64,000 nucleotides of DNA, taken from positions 66,168,935-66,232,934 of the forward strand of contig CM043950.1 in assembly GCA_014529385.2 (NCBI GenBank). The letters are read 5' to 3'. Of this stretch, positions 53,666-64,000 are shown one piece after another. The position numbers were made by a program, and so were the translations under genes. The DNA comes from Adiantum capillus-veneris (Eukaryota; Streptophyta; Polypodiopsida; Polypodiales; Pteridaceae). Numbering within the stretch: position 1 is the stretch's first letter; every line of letters starts with the position of its first letter. The notes beneath the pieces were generated by a model. The model did not search any database. It was not told the DNA's origin and saw only the letters and a program-made list of their open reading frames with translations.

Positions 53666-55990
53666 ATCCACTGCTGTTAATAATCGTGATTTTGGCACTT
53701 GACCTAAAGAGGGATTTGAGACCATAAGCATGTGTGCTTAGGTCTTATAAACATGTCCTAGAAGTTTCGTTCGTTTGGATGTCATTTGATGCCCCAACGG
53801 ATGTGATTTGTTTGCCGGTGAGCGATTGGCTTTTAGTGATTTCTGTCACTTGAGTGTAGCATGAGTTAGATGCGAGTTGTTAGTTTTTTTCCAAGTGATT
53901 GACACCCTCTTGTAGCCTCTATGCACTAATCGAGTCAGCTTCATCCCATGGATTGACAATTTAATCATGATTCTCACTAATACTGCAATAAGATAGGATA
54001 GTGAGGTTAGACTCGCGTCCCACTTTTGGCACCGTTGTTGGGGATTGAAGAGACCTAGACTAGAGAAAAACACGAACATCTTGTGAAGTTATCCTTTAAC
54101 TTCCTTTAGGATCACCTAGAGTTCAAAACTTTCTTTTAGAAACCGCATAGCCTAAGATTGTCGTCTTTTGCTATGTAGAGGTAGCTTGGAAGTAATTGTA
54201 CTTGCTGAGTGCCTTGAGGATTGTAGGATTAAAGAAATAGATTAGGATTTTGAGGATGATTGATAGGCGAGACAAGTCTTAAGATCAATTTTCAAAAAAC
54301 CATAAAAGACAAGAGACGAGTGTTAGTGGACACTTTCCACAACTCCATTGCATGAGAATCTAGGAGTAGGGTAAGTAGGATCCGAGGTGGATTTTAGAAC
54401 ATTGCTCTCTCTAAAAGAATCATTGTGAGTTGTTATTGGAAGTTGTAAAATTTTAGGTCTACGGCTAGAAATAGCACAAAAAGACTCCAAACCACCCAAT
54501 TTGACTGGAGAGTAAGCTTAAAAGTTGTCTGAACCAATGGGTAAGCTCAAGGACACATCGAGATAAAAATTTCAAGAGTTGGCCAAAACTCAGATTATTT
54601 ACTTTTTCTTGACATTTTAGGCCAAATTAAGTTTTGACTTGATTCATAGGCTTAAAATAGACCATAAAGAGACTGTCCTTGAAAAAAGTGGAAAAATTGG
54701 TTCATTTCAAGCCTGAAGTTAATAATCGTGATTATTAACTTTCAGCTCAGATTTGACCAAGGTTCATACCATTGACTCATTGCATGTGTACAAACAACTT
54801 TTGTAAAGGCACAAAAGATTTGGATCACCAAACTGGCAAAAAACTGGGTAAAAACTAAAGTTTGTACTGACTTTTCGAATCTTGAGTGTAAATTGGGAAA
54901 ATTTTTTGTCTAAACTTGTTGAAATTTGATTCATAGGACTAAATTGATGTAATAACCATGTGTACATGCCCAATTGACCAAAAAGATCCAAAACGTTGCC
55001 AGTTGTGAATAATTGTGATTATTAACATCTATCCCATTTTTTAACCTTTTTGACCAAGTTGGCATACCACTAGCTTTATCATGTTGTAATAAGCTCATAA
55101 ACCAAATTCGGTAAGAATTGAATCATTGGACTGAAAATTGTGACCAAATTTGCAAAGTTAGTCTGCGGACAAAAAATTGATGACCATTTGAGCAAAACTT
55201 TGCAAAGTTAGTCTGCGGACAAAAATTGATGACCATTTGAGCAAAACTTGTCCAAACTTGATGAAACTTGACTAGAGACCTTAGCTTGAGGTGCTTAACA
55301 GATCTGTGTCAAAGTTGGGACAAAAATTTATAAAAATATAACTGGAGTAAATAATCACGATTATTTATATCTGCTTCAAAATTTGATAAATTTGCAAATT
55401 TGACTATACCACAAGGTCAATCATATCATGTAGACCCCACAAATCAATTTTGGTGAAATTTGGATCACAAAACTGAGACTTAAGCCAGATTCTTGAAATC
55501 AGGGTCTGCGGACATAAAACAATTGATAAACTTGATCAGATTTTGTCCAGACTTGTTGAAACTTGTCCAGGGACTTTAACAGGTTGTATACTTGCCAAAC
55601 CAAGCCAAAAAGTGCAAAAAACTAGCAAAAGTAAATAATCGTGATTATTTACTACTACTACCTAGGGACACCAGTTTTGACTTTTGAACTTGTACAATGT
55701 TAGACCAGCATAATACAAAGCCACCGGGCAATTTTGGGTTCAATCGGATCCAAATTTAGTACATGTTCACTTAGTTTCCAAGTTGCAGATTAATCCTTTG
55801 ATTTTTTGCCAAAGTCGAATCTGAAAGTCATTTGCTAACTCCCATAGCTTGATTTGAAGTGATACACACCGACCAATCACAATAGTTAGCAAAAATTATA
55901 CAATCTTTGTGAAAGAATAGCTAACTTTATCAAATTTATACAGGAATCAGGTTGCAGAAAAGGAATCGGTAGCTTGACAGAAAGTTGCAA
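53666..55990 (+). repeat. Palindrome-headed tandem repeats, about 287-bp unit
   Basis: Palindromes with 9-10-base arms (AATAATC core, 2-base centre, GATTATT) occur at 54,718, 55,005, 55,347 and 55,631; an incomplete one is at 53,677. Spacing is 287, 342 and 284; the 342 includes a 50-bp duplication (TGCAAAGTTAGTCTGCGGAC at 55,151 and 55,201), so the underlying unit is about 287 bp. Units share degenerate phrases: TTGACCAA, TTGGATCACxAAACT, GTCTGCGGACA, CTTGTTGAAACTTG. The array leads directly to the gag-like frames at 56,007, so it may be the LTR or leader of the second gypsy element. Confidence 0.75.
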
Positions 55991-56006
55991 TCAAATCAAG
56001 TGAAAA

Positions 56007-57730
56007 TTGACAAGTCAATCCAAAGGTAATAGTGCTCTATCCAGGGCTTTGCAAGTCTTTATGAACCTTAGATTTGGTTGTGTACTAGGAAATCAGGGCA
56101 TACTCAGAGAAACCTGCAATAGAGTATCCACCGAAGAAAGCGTGAATCAAGGCAATTCAATGCACACTATTCTTGAAGAAGTCCCAGACACTTTTTCAGA
56201 TTCAACATCTGAAATGTCTTCTTACTCGACTCACTCGGTAATCGGAATGACAATGCGCTATAAGCATATACTCTCACTTTATAAGACTATTCGCCATGGA
56301 GCTCACGTTTACCTGGATCCTAACGAGGAGTATTTTATTCGCAATGATGACCATGATATTGAGTTCAAAGAAGAGATTAGGGCAAACAGACAAGGAAAAA
56401 TGTACATGGACTAAAATGGAACTCAATATGTACAAGTCAAAAACCTTGACATGATAGACAAATGGGGGTTAGAAGTAAACACCATAATCCCAGATATGTC
56501 AGCAAAAGAAGGACCACCAACTTTAGAATTCGAGGGATACGATCAAGTAGATTTGAAGCCTTTGAAACGGCTTAGTACGGATAATCCTAGGATCGGAGTC
56601 TATTGTTGGGAGGATAGAAAAAAATCTTCTGTGGACTTTGCATGCCAAATCAGGACAACTAACATCCATGAAGATAATATATATCTTCAAGATCAAAGAT
56701 AAGGGATCAACACTCGATCAGCAGACCTACCAACCTATCTGTGGACTTTGCATACCAAATCAGGACAACTAACGGCCATGAAGATCATCTATATCTTCAA
56801 GATCAAAGATAAGGGATCAACAAACCTACCAACCTACCTGTTATGATGACTCCTGAGGAGGTAGAACAAACCAAATACCAAGGATAAGGATTGGATATTG
56901 GGACAAGGACCAAAAACAATTCCAAGAGATGATCACCATGAGAGATCATCTGAGAGTAACATTAAGAAACCAGAAACCACCTCATCCTCACGAAGAAAAC
57001 CGGGATCCATACGACCACTTAGCAAGCTTTAAGCAAGTGCTAAGAGTAGAATGTATATTCGATTTCCATACTCAGTTCGAGGGGTTTGGAATGACATTAG
57101 AAGGAAAAGCATTGACATGGTTCCAAAACATTCCACCAAGGTCAATCATGGACTTGAACACATTAGCTTAAGGATTTGTATCTGCTTGTTCCAAAACAGG
57201 GACCAAACATAATACGGTAGCTCAAATCTACAACTTTAAACAGAAACATGGTGAGTCTGTTAGGGATTGTGCAACTCAAATGAAACAATACATTGCCAGA
57301 TGCCAAGGGCTAGAGAATACCTACAGAAGAACGACTCGTATCTTTGTTTCTAGAGGGACTGCTAAACAAAAAACTTCATGCTATACTCTATAGTAAGAAG
57401 CATACAACCCTAAAGGAGTGTGTGTCAAATGATATTGACTTAGGAGACAATTTGATATTTTCAACGAAGAAGGTGTCCCTAAGGATAACCAAAGCGAGAA
57501 AACAGCATCCATTAAACTAGCACAAGTGGGAACGGCTGGTACAGCACCACTTTCAGCCATAGAAGATATGCTCAAAAGGATGAACGACATGATAAACAAC
57601 ATGAAAAAAGCACCTATGAGGGGACTAGGACAAGGGATACCTCAACAGGGACAACCAATTAGGTCACAAAAATGGTGTGCAATTGAGGGTGAATGGACCA
57701 ACCATGAGACCCATAAGTGCTACTTCTGAC
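56007..57730 (+). pseudogene. gag: Gag region of the second gypsy element
   Basis: The first frames (56,007-56,702) give HVYLDPNEEYFIRNDDHDIE and LEFEGYDQVDLKPLKRLS, an N-terminal region with no domain I know. The retrotransposon gag domain follows at 56,929-57,310: DPYDHLASFKQVLRVE, GMTLEGKALTWFQNIPP, VAQIYNFKQKHGESVRD and YIARCQG. A TAA at 57,169 and frameshifts near 57,350-57,480 break it. A 109-bp tandem duplication (56,629 and 56,738) disrupts the part in between. Confidence 0.8.
56629..56846 (+). repeat. 109-bp tandem duplication
   Basis: CTGTGGACTTTGCATxCC starts at 56,629 and again at 56,738, and the following text (AAATCAGGACAACTAAC, ATCTTCAAGATCAAAGATAA) is repeated with a few differences. 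Confidence 0.85.
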
Positions 57731-57756
57731 CAAAGTATGATGGGAATGTTCAGTAC

Positions 57757-58422
57757 GTGCCTATAAGGCCACAAGGACAACCCATGTACAAATATCATCC
57801 TAATATGGCCCAAGCTCAAAGACCACGAATGGGTATGGAAAGACCTCAACCTATGTTGGATCAACAACCTCCGTATCCAGGACATAATGTAGTGCTTGTA
57901 AATTACATGCACTCCGAAGGAGTCATAGATGAACAATCATTAGTGCCTGTTATACCCTATGCAGAGCCTAGTCCATCTACAGTAATGGTAGAAGGAGATT
58001 GGTATAATTCACATCCACCACCAATGGAAGAACCCCTGACTTATGCTCCACCAAAGCTTGCACCAATGTATTATGTAGCTAATCAAGGTGTCAGACCTCC
58101 GATGGTAAGACCTCTGATTAAGCCAAGAACGAAAAACTGTCACAATTGTGGTGCAGATGATCATTGGAAAAATGAATGCCCAGAGCCTGACAAAAACCTC
58201 AAGCCAGTTGAAGCCTATTGCATACAATGTTGCAAAAAGGGCGGACACTTTTCGGAAGATTGTCCTAAAAATCCTTTAAACAAGGGTAAAAATATAGTAG
58301 AGTTAGTCCAAGTGATACCTAGTAGCTCATCTGAGAGTGAACCGATTGTTCCAATCAAGGTAGTCACTAGAGCCAGGCTAAGAAAAAGAAACACAACTCC
58401 TCTGATGATTCGAAAAATATAA
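57757..58422 (+). pseudogene. gag: Gag C-terminal part with two zinc knuckles
   Basis: This 221-codon frame is rich in Pro and Gln, then has CHNCGADDHWKNEC (CX2CX4HX4C, near 58,138) and a second knuckle-like CIQCCKKGGHFSEDC, with one extra residue between the cysteine pair and His. The tail is basic (RARLRKRN). It would bind element RNA in an intact protein. A TGA at 57,727 separates it from the upstream gag frame. Confidence 0.8.
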
Positions 58423-58469
58423 AAGTTTCCTCTCAAAGGATCAAAAGAAGCAGAAGCAAAAGATATGAG

Positions 58470-59330
58470 ATGAGAAAACAAAAACAATGGGTTGGAATCC
58501 ATGAGAAAGCAAAAAATCTATTCCAGGAAAAGGTGAAAGAAACTGGAAGTGAAATCAAGGAAACAATCGTGAAATCTAGAGGATCCATTTTGGTTGATAA
58601 AATTTTTGAAACTATTAATGCAGCCTTGAAAGCCTACCAAGCAGGACTTAAAGCAAGCCAAAACATGGAAAACAAATGGAAAAACTATCCTTCTCTAGAC
58701 ATGGAAGCAGCTAAGCTTGAACCTTATCAAAATTTGGCAAGAATCACGCAAGAAATGCTAGAAAAACAAAAACCCAAGTTCAAAAGTATGGCAAAAACTG
58801 AGGAGCTTGTGGTAAGAGACACTAAAGAAAAATCCGATGTGGTGGTAGAACCTCACCTTGAGACAAAAGAGCTAGAACTTGTAGTGCCGGACAACGAAGA
58901 TGCCTTACACGGAATTCCATTTGTAGAGGAAGACTAGCCAGGACACTTATGGAAAAAGTTTAGAGAGATCAATGCTGGGAGCCTAACTTTAAAGTCAGCT
59001 CCTATAGAGGAAGTTTGGTTGGACAACCTACCTTTTGATATGAACATGGATGTACAATCCTTGTACGGGGATTAGGGATCTGAAGCTTTAGGAATGTCTA
59101 AACCATTGACCTTGGAAACATTACCCTCTTACTTGGGAGATAATGAAGATGAATCCATAGTATGTAAGACCACTCAAGTAAAAAAAAGCTAAACAGACCC
59201 TAGAAGTAGACAACATTCATTCAATCATGTCTACAGCCATCTAATGCACTCTTACCTTGGGAGAACTGTTAAAACTCATACCATATTTATGAAATGATCT
59301 ACAGAAAACCCTAGAGAAGGTGGAGATAAC
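58470..59330 (+). pseudogene. Linker region of the second gypsy element
   Basis: The frame 58,470-58,937 is Lys/Glu-rich and helical (KNLFQEKVKETGSEIKETIV, INAALKAYQAGLKASQNME). It has no known domain and stands between the zinc knuckles and protease, as variable linkers do in gypsy polyproteins. Confidence 0.5.
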
Positions 59331-59394
59331 GAGGCTAATCTCAAAAAATTTGAAAATTTTGAAAAACGAAATGGACAACAAAGAGATTTGATAT

Positions 59395-60300
59395 GTTCCA
59401 ATGGACAAAGTTGGAGAATATTACGAAGGAGAAGAAGGAAACACAACCCTTCCAGTGAAATATAATGACATTGAAACCATGGAAATACTGGATAGGGGAG
59501 TAGGCATAGCCATAGCCACGAAAGCAGTGTGGGAATCCTAGGGACAACCAGCCATTAGACAAACTCGAATGAAATTGCAATTGGCTGACGGACACATTGA
59601 GAGACCATAAGGGCTGCTTGAAAAAGTGATAGTCAATTCTTGTGAAATTGAATATCAACACACTTTTGTCATAGTAGACTTTGGGAAAAAACTCAATTAT
59701 GAAATCATATTGGGAAGACCTTTCATGCGACAGGTCAAGATTGGGGGAACAATTATATGTACTTGAAGCAAGTGGGATCTATAACAAGGGTAAATCTATA
59801 AGATTACACTTATAAAGATGTCTTGAAAACACCCATACAAGAGTTTGATTCAGTCTCTTCGACTGAAACTAAGCTTCCATCCTCGTTAAACAAAGACACT
59901 CCTATTTGGATGTATGGAGCTTCAAAAAATGAGAGTTTAAAATGAGAAGAATGTATTCTATAAAGGGATTTCACAGACGAATCCTATGTACCTGAACCCT
60001 TTCCAGAGCATTTGTTTGAGTCATTTGAGTGGACTCAAATTTTAGCGACAATGGATGTATGTGTGAATACGTCTATGCCTACTCAATTTTGCAATGAGGA
60101 CGGCTACGACATAATTCCCATCCAAATGATTTCAACCCTTAACAGTGAAGATCAAAATGAGGAACCCAAGGACTTGATGAAAGCTCAACAAGTCTTTTCA
60201 GACCTCTACTACGATGCAACATATGAGTTAGATGAACACTCAGCTACCTCAGAAGATTCGAGGTCAAAAAAAACATGTGCGAGATAAGCTACTCTTGAAG
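59395..60300 (+). pseudogene. pol: Aspartic protease region of the second gypsy element
   Basis: ILDRGVGIAIATKAVWE at about 59,485-59,535 corresponds to the protease active site; the Gly after the catalytic Asp reads Arg. KLNYEIILGRPFMRQ (near 59,690) is the conserved flap-to-helix segment. Stops at 59,539 and 59,608 interrupt it. The frame 60,012-60,287 that follows is acidic linker. Confidence 0.75.
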
Positions 60301-60301
60301 G

Positions 60302-60871
60302 AGGGGAGGAAAAGTTTTTGGACTTTCCTAACCAGAAATCAAGAAGACAAAAATGGTATAGACAAAAAAGAGACACCAGAAATGTGAAAACACGACCTAT
60401 GCCATCAGTCTCCAATAGAACACAATTCCTGATGCAGATAGAGGCACATGATTGTGTCAAGGACAAAATCACTGGCAGATATCCTTCAAACAAAAATACA
60501 GAAATGTCAAAAACATCGAGAAAAACAAGGAAGGATATTGAAGCAAAGCCAAATAAACAGGACAAGGGGCCAATCATGACACGAGTTAAGCGGAAAAAGA
60601 AATATCAAGAGTGAAAAAAGCTCTAAAGGAGATATATACGATCGAAATGAAAACCATGGAAGAGGATGGTAAGGATGTAATGAGTGTTCCCACCCATTAC
60701 AAAAAGTATACTCTCCAAGATCAAAAAATCATAGTCGAACAACCTGTTAGGGAATTACAGAAACAAGGTGAGTCCTACGAAGGGCCCAAGAATGCGAAAA
60801 AGATAGACTTGGATGAACCAGGGGAACAACCTAGGCCTGCGTACATTGGAAACGACATAACAAAGGAATAA
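60302..60871 (+). pseudogene. Basic linker before reverse transcriptase
   Basis: Short Lys/Arg-rich frames (60,318-60,614 and 60,611-60,871) end with DLDEPGEQPRPAYIGNDITKE, the segment that commonly precedes the RT domain in plant gypsy polyproteins. Confidence 0.55.
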
Positions 60872-60880
60872 GAAGAGCTT

Positions 60881-62511
60881 TTGCTAAGCTTGCTAAAAGA
60901 ATACCGAGATATCTTTGCTTGGTCTTACAAGGATCTCAAGGGTATTGATCCAGAAATTTGTCAACATACCATACCCATGAGAGATGATGTGAAACCAAGT
61001 AGACAAAGGCCATACACATATAATGAAACATTTGCTAGGAAAATCAAGGAAGAGATTGAGAAACTAAAGGAAGCCGAATTCATTTATGAAATTGAACACA
61101 CAGATTGGGTGTCTCCAATTGTGGTAGTACCCAAGAAGAATTGAAAATTAGGAGTGTGTGTCAATCTCAAAAAAATGAATGCAGCTACCATTAGAGACAA
61201 CTTTCCTCTTCCAATCACTGACCATGTTTTAGAACGAGTTGCAAAAAAAGAAGCTTACAGTTTCTTAGATGGCTTTTCGGGAAACAATCAACTTTTGGTT
61301 GACCCAAAAGATCAGTTTAAAACTGCTTTTGCAACGGAATGGGGTATTTTTGCCTATCGGATTATGCCTTTTGGGTTAACTAATGCTCTAGCCACCTTTC
61401 AAAGATTGATGAGCCATGCTTTTAAAGAATATCTGAGAAATTCCTGGAAGTATACATGGATATCTATGCGGACATTCATCAATTCGAGCTTATCATTTTG
61501 AACACCTCAAAAAGGTATTTGAAAAATGTAGACTTTATAGGATTTGCCTAAATCCTGAAAAGAAGTGCACATTCATGGGTAGACAAGGAGAAATTCTTGG
61601 ACATATAGTGTCTAAAAATGGCATAGCTACTGATATTGAAAAAATTCAATTACAAACCCCATGTATAGCTTGATTACACACTTTGAATGGACCGAGGCAT
61701 GTGAACAATCCTTCATGAAGCTTAAGCAAGCTTTCACCTTAGCTCCAATATTGAAATCACCAAATTGGAATAAGATATTCCACATACATGTAGATGCTTA
61801 CAATTTTTCCATAGGTTGTATACTAGCTCAACCAGGAGATGGAAAAATTGACTTTCCTATTTCTTATGCTAGCCGACAGTTGAACATGGCAGAAAAGAAT
61901 TACACTACCACTGAAAGAGAAGGGTTAGGAATGATCTATGCTGTTAAGAAATATAGACATTACCTATGAGCCAGCAAGTTTGTGTTCTTTATAGACCACG
62001 AAGCTTTGTTGTATTTGGTCAACAAGCCATGCAGCACAGGAAGAATAGTGAGATGGTCATCGTTCTTCTAGAATCTGATTTCACTGTGGTTGTAAAAAAG
62101 GGCACTACACATCAAAAAGTAGATCATTTGTCAAGGATTATTTTAGGAGAATCACCTAAAGGGATAGACGATGATCTACCAGATGCCTATTTGTTCTCCG
62201 TGGAAATGATACCTCGATGGTTGGAAAACATGGTATCATTGATGACAATAGCTCAAGTGGATTCACAATTACCACTTCCTATTACAATCGGATTAATTGA
62301 GCAATTGGCTATGTATCAATTACTAGCTGGTAGGCTATACAAAGGAAATCGAGATGGAATATTGCTCTTATGCATTAATCCTAAGGAGAAAAACCAGTAC
62401 CCAAGTCAAGCACATATTACCATAGTAGGACTTCACTTTGTGGAAGACCAAACTATGCAAAGAATATTGCGACTTGGAGTATTTTTGCCGACTATGAGGA
62501 GTGATGTTTGA
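60881..62511 (+). pseudogene. pol: Reverse transcriptase and RNase H of the second gypsy element
   Basis: RT blocks are LLKEYRDIFAWSYKDLKGID, DWVSPIVVVPKKN, VNLKKMNAATIRDNFPLP, and MPFGLTNALATFQRLMSH. The catalytic block reads VYMDIYADIH (near 61,450) where YMDD is expected, so one catalytic Asp is missing. LNPEKKCTFMGRQGEILGHI follows, then RNase H with HIHVDAYNFSIGCILAQ and YTTTEREGLGMIYAVKKYRHY. Stops at 61,142, 61,499 and 61,967 and several frame changes occur. It cannot encode an active enzyme. Confidence 0.85.
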
Positions 62512-62568
62512 TCTTTTGTAAAGGAGTGTCCTCAAGGTCAAAAACAGACACCCATACCTCATATAACT

Positions 62569-63080
62569 TTGTTTCAAATGGTGCTTGTTCTTAAGTGGAG
62601 TAACTATCTGGTTACTTACTTATCAAGCCAAACATTTCCTGAGGATATGAGTAATCATCGTCAAAGAGCAATTGAAACTGAAGCAAGAGACTATGCTCTT
62701 ATTGGAAACCAATTGTATCAAAGAGGTAAAGATCAACATTTACGTCTTTGTGCAAATGAAGACGAGTATAATCCGATTATAGAACAAGCACGTGCTAGAT
62801 TAGCTGGAGGTCACTTTTCTAGTGAGACCACTGCAAGAGCAATCTTAGTGGTAGGCATATGGTGGCCAACACTTTGCAGATGCCAAAGAATATGTTCGAA
62901 GGTGTGATGCTTGTCAATGAGCAAAAATGCCAACACGAGTAGATACCATGTCCTTAAGACTGATGGGGGCTAGAGCTTTTGCAAAATGGGGGATAGACTT
63001 TATTGGGCCGATACAACCACCTGCTTATAGAACCCAAGTTCAATATATCATTGTAGCTACGGACTATTTTCCACACAAAG
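62569..63080 (+). pseudogene. pol: Truncated integrase of the second gypsy element
   Basis: The zinc region reads ARLAGGHFSSETTARAIL, GIWWPTL and RRCDACQ, giving the His and Cys pair of HHCC. The catalytic core starts with WGIDFIGPIQPP and IIVATDYF (near 62,990-63,075) and then ends. The rest of the DDE core and the C-terminal domain are missing, replaced by unrelated sequence. Confidence 0.8.
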
Positions 63081-64000
63081 AGATTTGATTCTGGAGAAGC
63101 CAAAGAACTTAGACTGTGGAGTAATGGCATTTCTCAAGACATGCATACCAGTATGTCAGCACTTATTAGCCTCTAGCAGTAGCTCACTGTTGGCCATTCA
63201 AGAACTGGGTGGGATAGCAGAAACTTTACAGACAATATGGCCAATATTGCGGCTTGTAAAGAGCTTCTCTTGCTAGACCGCATGCAAGCAGCAACCAATG
63301 CGGGTGCAATTGAGATTAGTAACAAAAGTATACTGCAATGTTGCTCTTTAGAGATACATATGAAGTAGGGAATGCTAGTGGTGTGGATTTGAATGCCCAA
63401 CAATTACTGCTTTGGAGCTCCCTTCTTGCCAATAACCACGATTTGGTGGCGGATCCAATGAGAAAAGGTCCATGTACGCAGCAGCTATTGGATCAAGTTC
63501 AGATGATTGAAAATGGCAGACATCAATTTGGTATTGTACCCAACACAAACCCTCATTTTCCTTGGAGAAAATCTAATCCAGGGCGAGCAATGAAAATCTA
63601 TTCATATCTTCTCAAAGGTCTTTTGTGCAGTAGGCGATCGAGGTAGAAACTCCATATAACAGTTATAATATGCCGAACAAGCTGAGTGCAATTATCGCCA
63701 ACAACGACTTAACATTCCATAGCGTAGGCATGCTGTTGTTAATATATTGTCTGAGTGCAAAACCAATTTTAGTGTTAAGTGGACAGAGTTTGTGATCTAC
63801 TGTCAAATGCATTTTGCAACCTAAAGATTCAAACATTAGTTTATTTAGTTATACACTCAATATATCTTGGGTGCCAAGTGCCCTCTTGTACAAATACATT
63901 CCTCACGATGCTGCATCTTATCTCAATTTTCTTCTAGAGATGAGTCAACTTTCTTTGCATCTCTTACTGACTTAGCATATACAGAGGGGTTGGCTGGGGT
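63081..64000. other. Right flank after truncated integrase, no gene recognised
   Basis: The fragments DSGEAKELRLWSNGISQD and ACKELLLLDRMQAATNAGAI near 63,085-63,310 look weakly protein-like but match nothing I know; stops follow. 63,650-64,000 shows no feature. Confidence 0.35.

Larger units (their letters stand above)
56007..63080 (+). mobile_element. Decayed second Ty3/gypsy element, truncated integrase
   Basis: Gag, zinc knuckles, protease, RT, RNase H and the start of integrase follow in Ty3/gypsy order, all on the plus strand, with dozens of stops and frame changes. No LTR pair is visible in the window. The integrase ends after its first catalytic Asp region near 63,080, where unrelated sequence begins. 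The RT text differs clearly from the Tat-type element at 29.5-41.9 kb, so this is a separate family. Confidence 0.85.

Overview
The window reads as nuclear DNA of a land plant with a large, repeat-rich genome. It carries Ty3/gypsy and Ty1/copia retrotransposons, a Helitron of the plant Rep/helicase type, spliceosomal intron boundaries next to coding exons, long AG/CT microsatellites and a 13-kb satellite array. There is no operon structure and no sign of a bacterium. The domain mix (DUF7869-type transposase-like protein, Ulp1-like and FCP1-like relics, Tat-type gypsy) would suit a fern, lycophyte or gymnosperm, but the sequence alone does not settle the lineage. I found no tRNA, rRNA or CRISPR, and no single-copy housekeeping gene that looks intact.

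Layout. 1-14,620: a tandem satellite with a 368-bp unit and about 36 copies, homogeneous in the middle and degenerate at both ends. Each unit is itself two related halves (207 and 161 bp). Two linked diagnostic sites reveal a four-unit (1,472-bp) higher-order pattern. 14,701-17,928: one uninterrupted 1,075-codon frame for a transposase-like protein with a DNCAGENKN motif and a VGHTHEDID motif, opening directly at a splice acceptor that abuts the satellite. 18,131-20,041 (minus): a Helitron replicase relic truncated just where the transposase gene ends. 20,100-22,300: microsatellites and no recognisable gene. 22,352-23,432 (plus): an unrecognised decayed gene. 23,886-26,766 (minus): a same-strand series of a histone H3-fold relic, a Ulp1-like cysteine protease relic and an FCP1/NLI-type phosphatase relic, with introns apparently retained and active-site changes. 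26,840-29,210: four clear and one weak short foldback hairpins sharing the arm GTGGATCACGGCGYGC.

29,511-41,865 is a complete, young Tat-type Ty3/gypsy element: LTRs of about 2.7 kb that are about 99.4% identical, a 4-bp flanking repeat GCAG, a polypurine tract, protease-RT-RNaseH-archaeal-type RNaseH-integrase, and four pre-gag frames that form two duplicated pairs. Its gag-pol is broken at three places. 41,866-43,730 holds unrecognised decayed coding sequence. 43,773-46,391 (minus) is a large multi-exon pseudogene of a family I cannot name. 47,920-48,650 (minus) is a LINE-like remnant, split by a gag-less copia element (48,818-52,422) whose RT motif is YVND. 53,670-55,900 contains tandem units of about 287 bp, each headed by a palindrome AATAATC-GT-GATTATT, leading into a heavily mutated second Ty3/gypsy element (about 56,007-63,080) whose integrase is cut off. 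The last 900 bases show nothing I can identify.

Overall this is accessory, transposon-dominated chromatin. The parts most worth a second look are the nested satellite and its abrupt contact with the open transposase-like gene, the histone H3/Ulp1/FCP1 series, the duplicated pre-gag frames, the unnamed pseudogene at 43.8-46.4 kb, and the palindrome-headed repeats before the second gypsy element.
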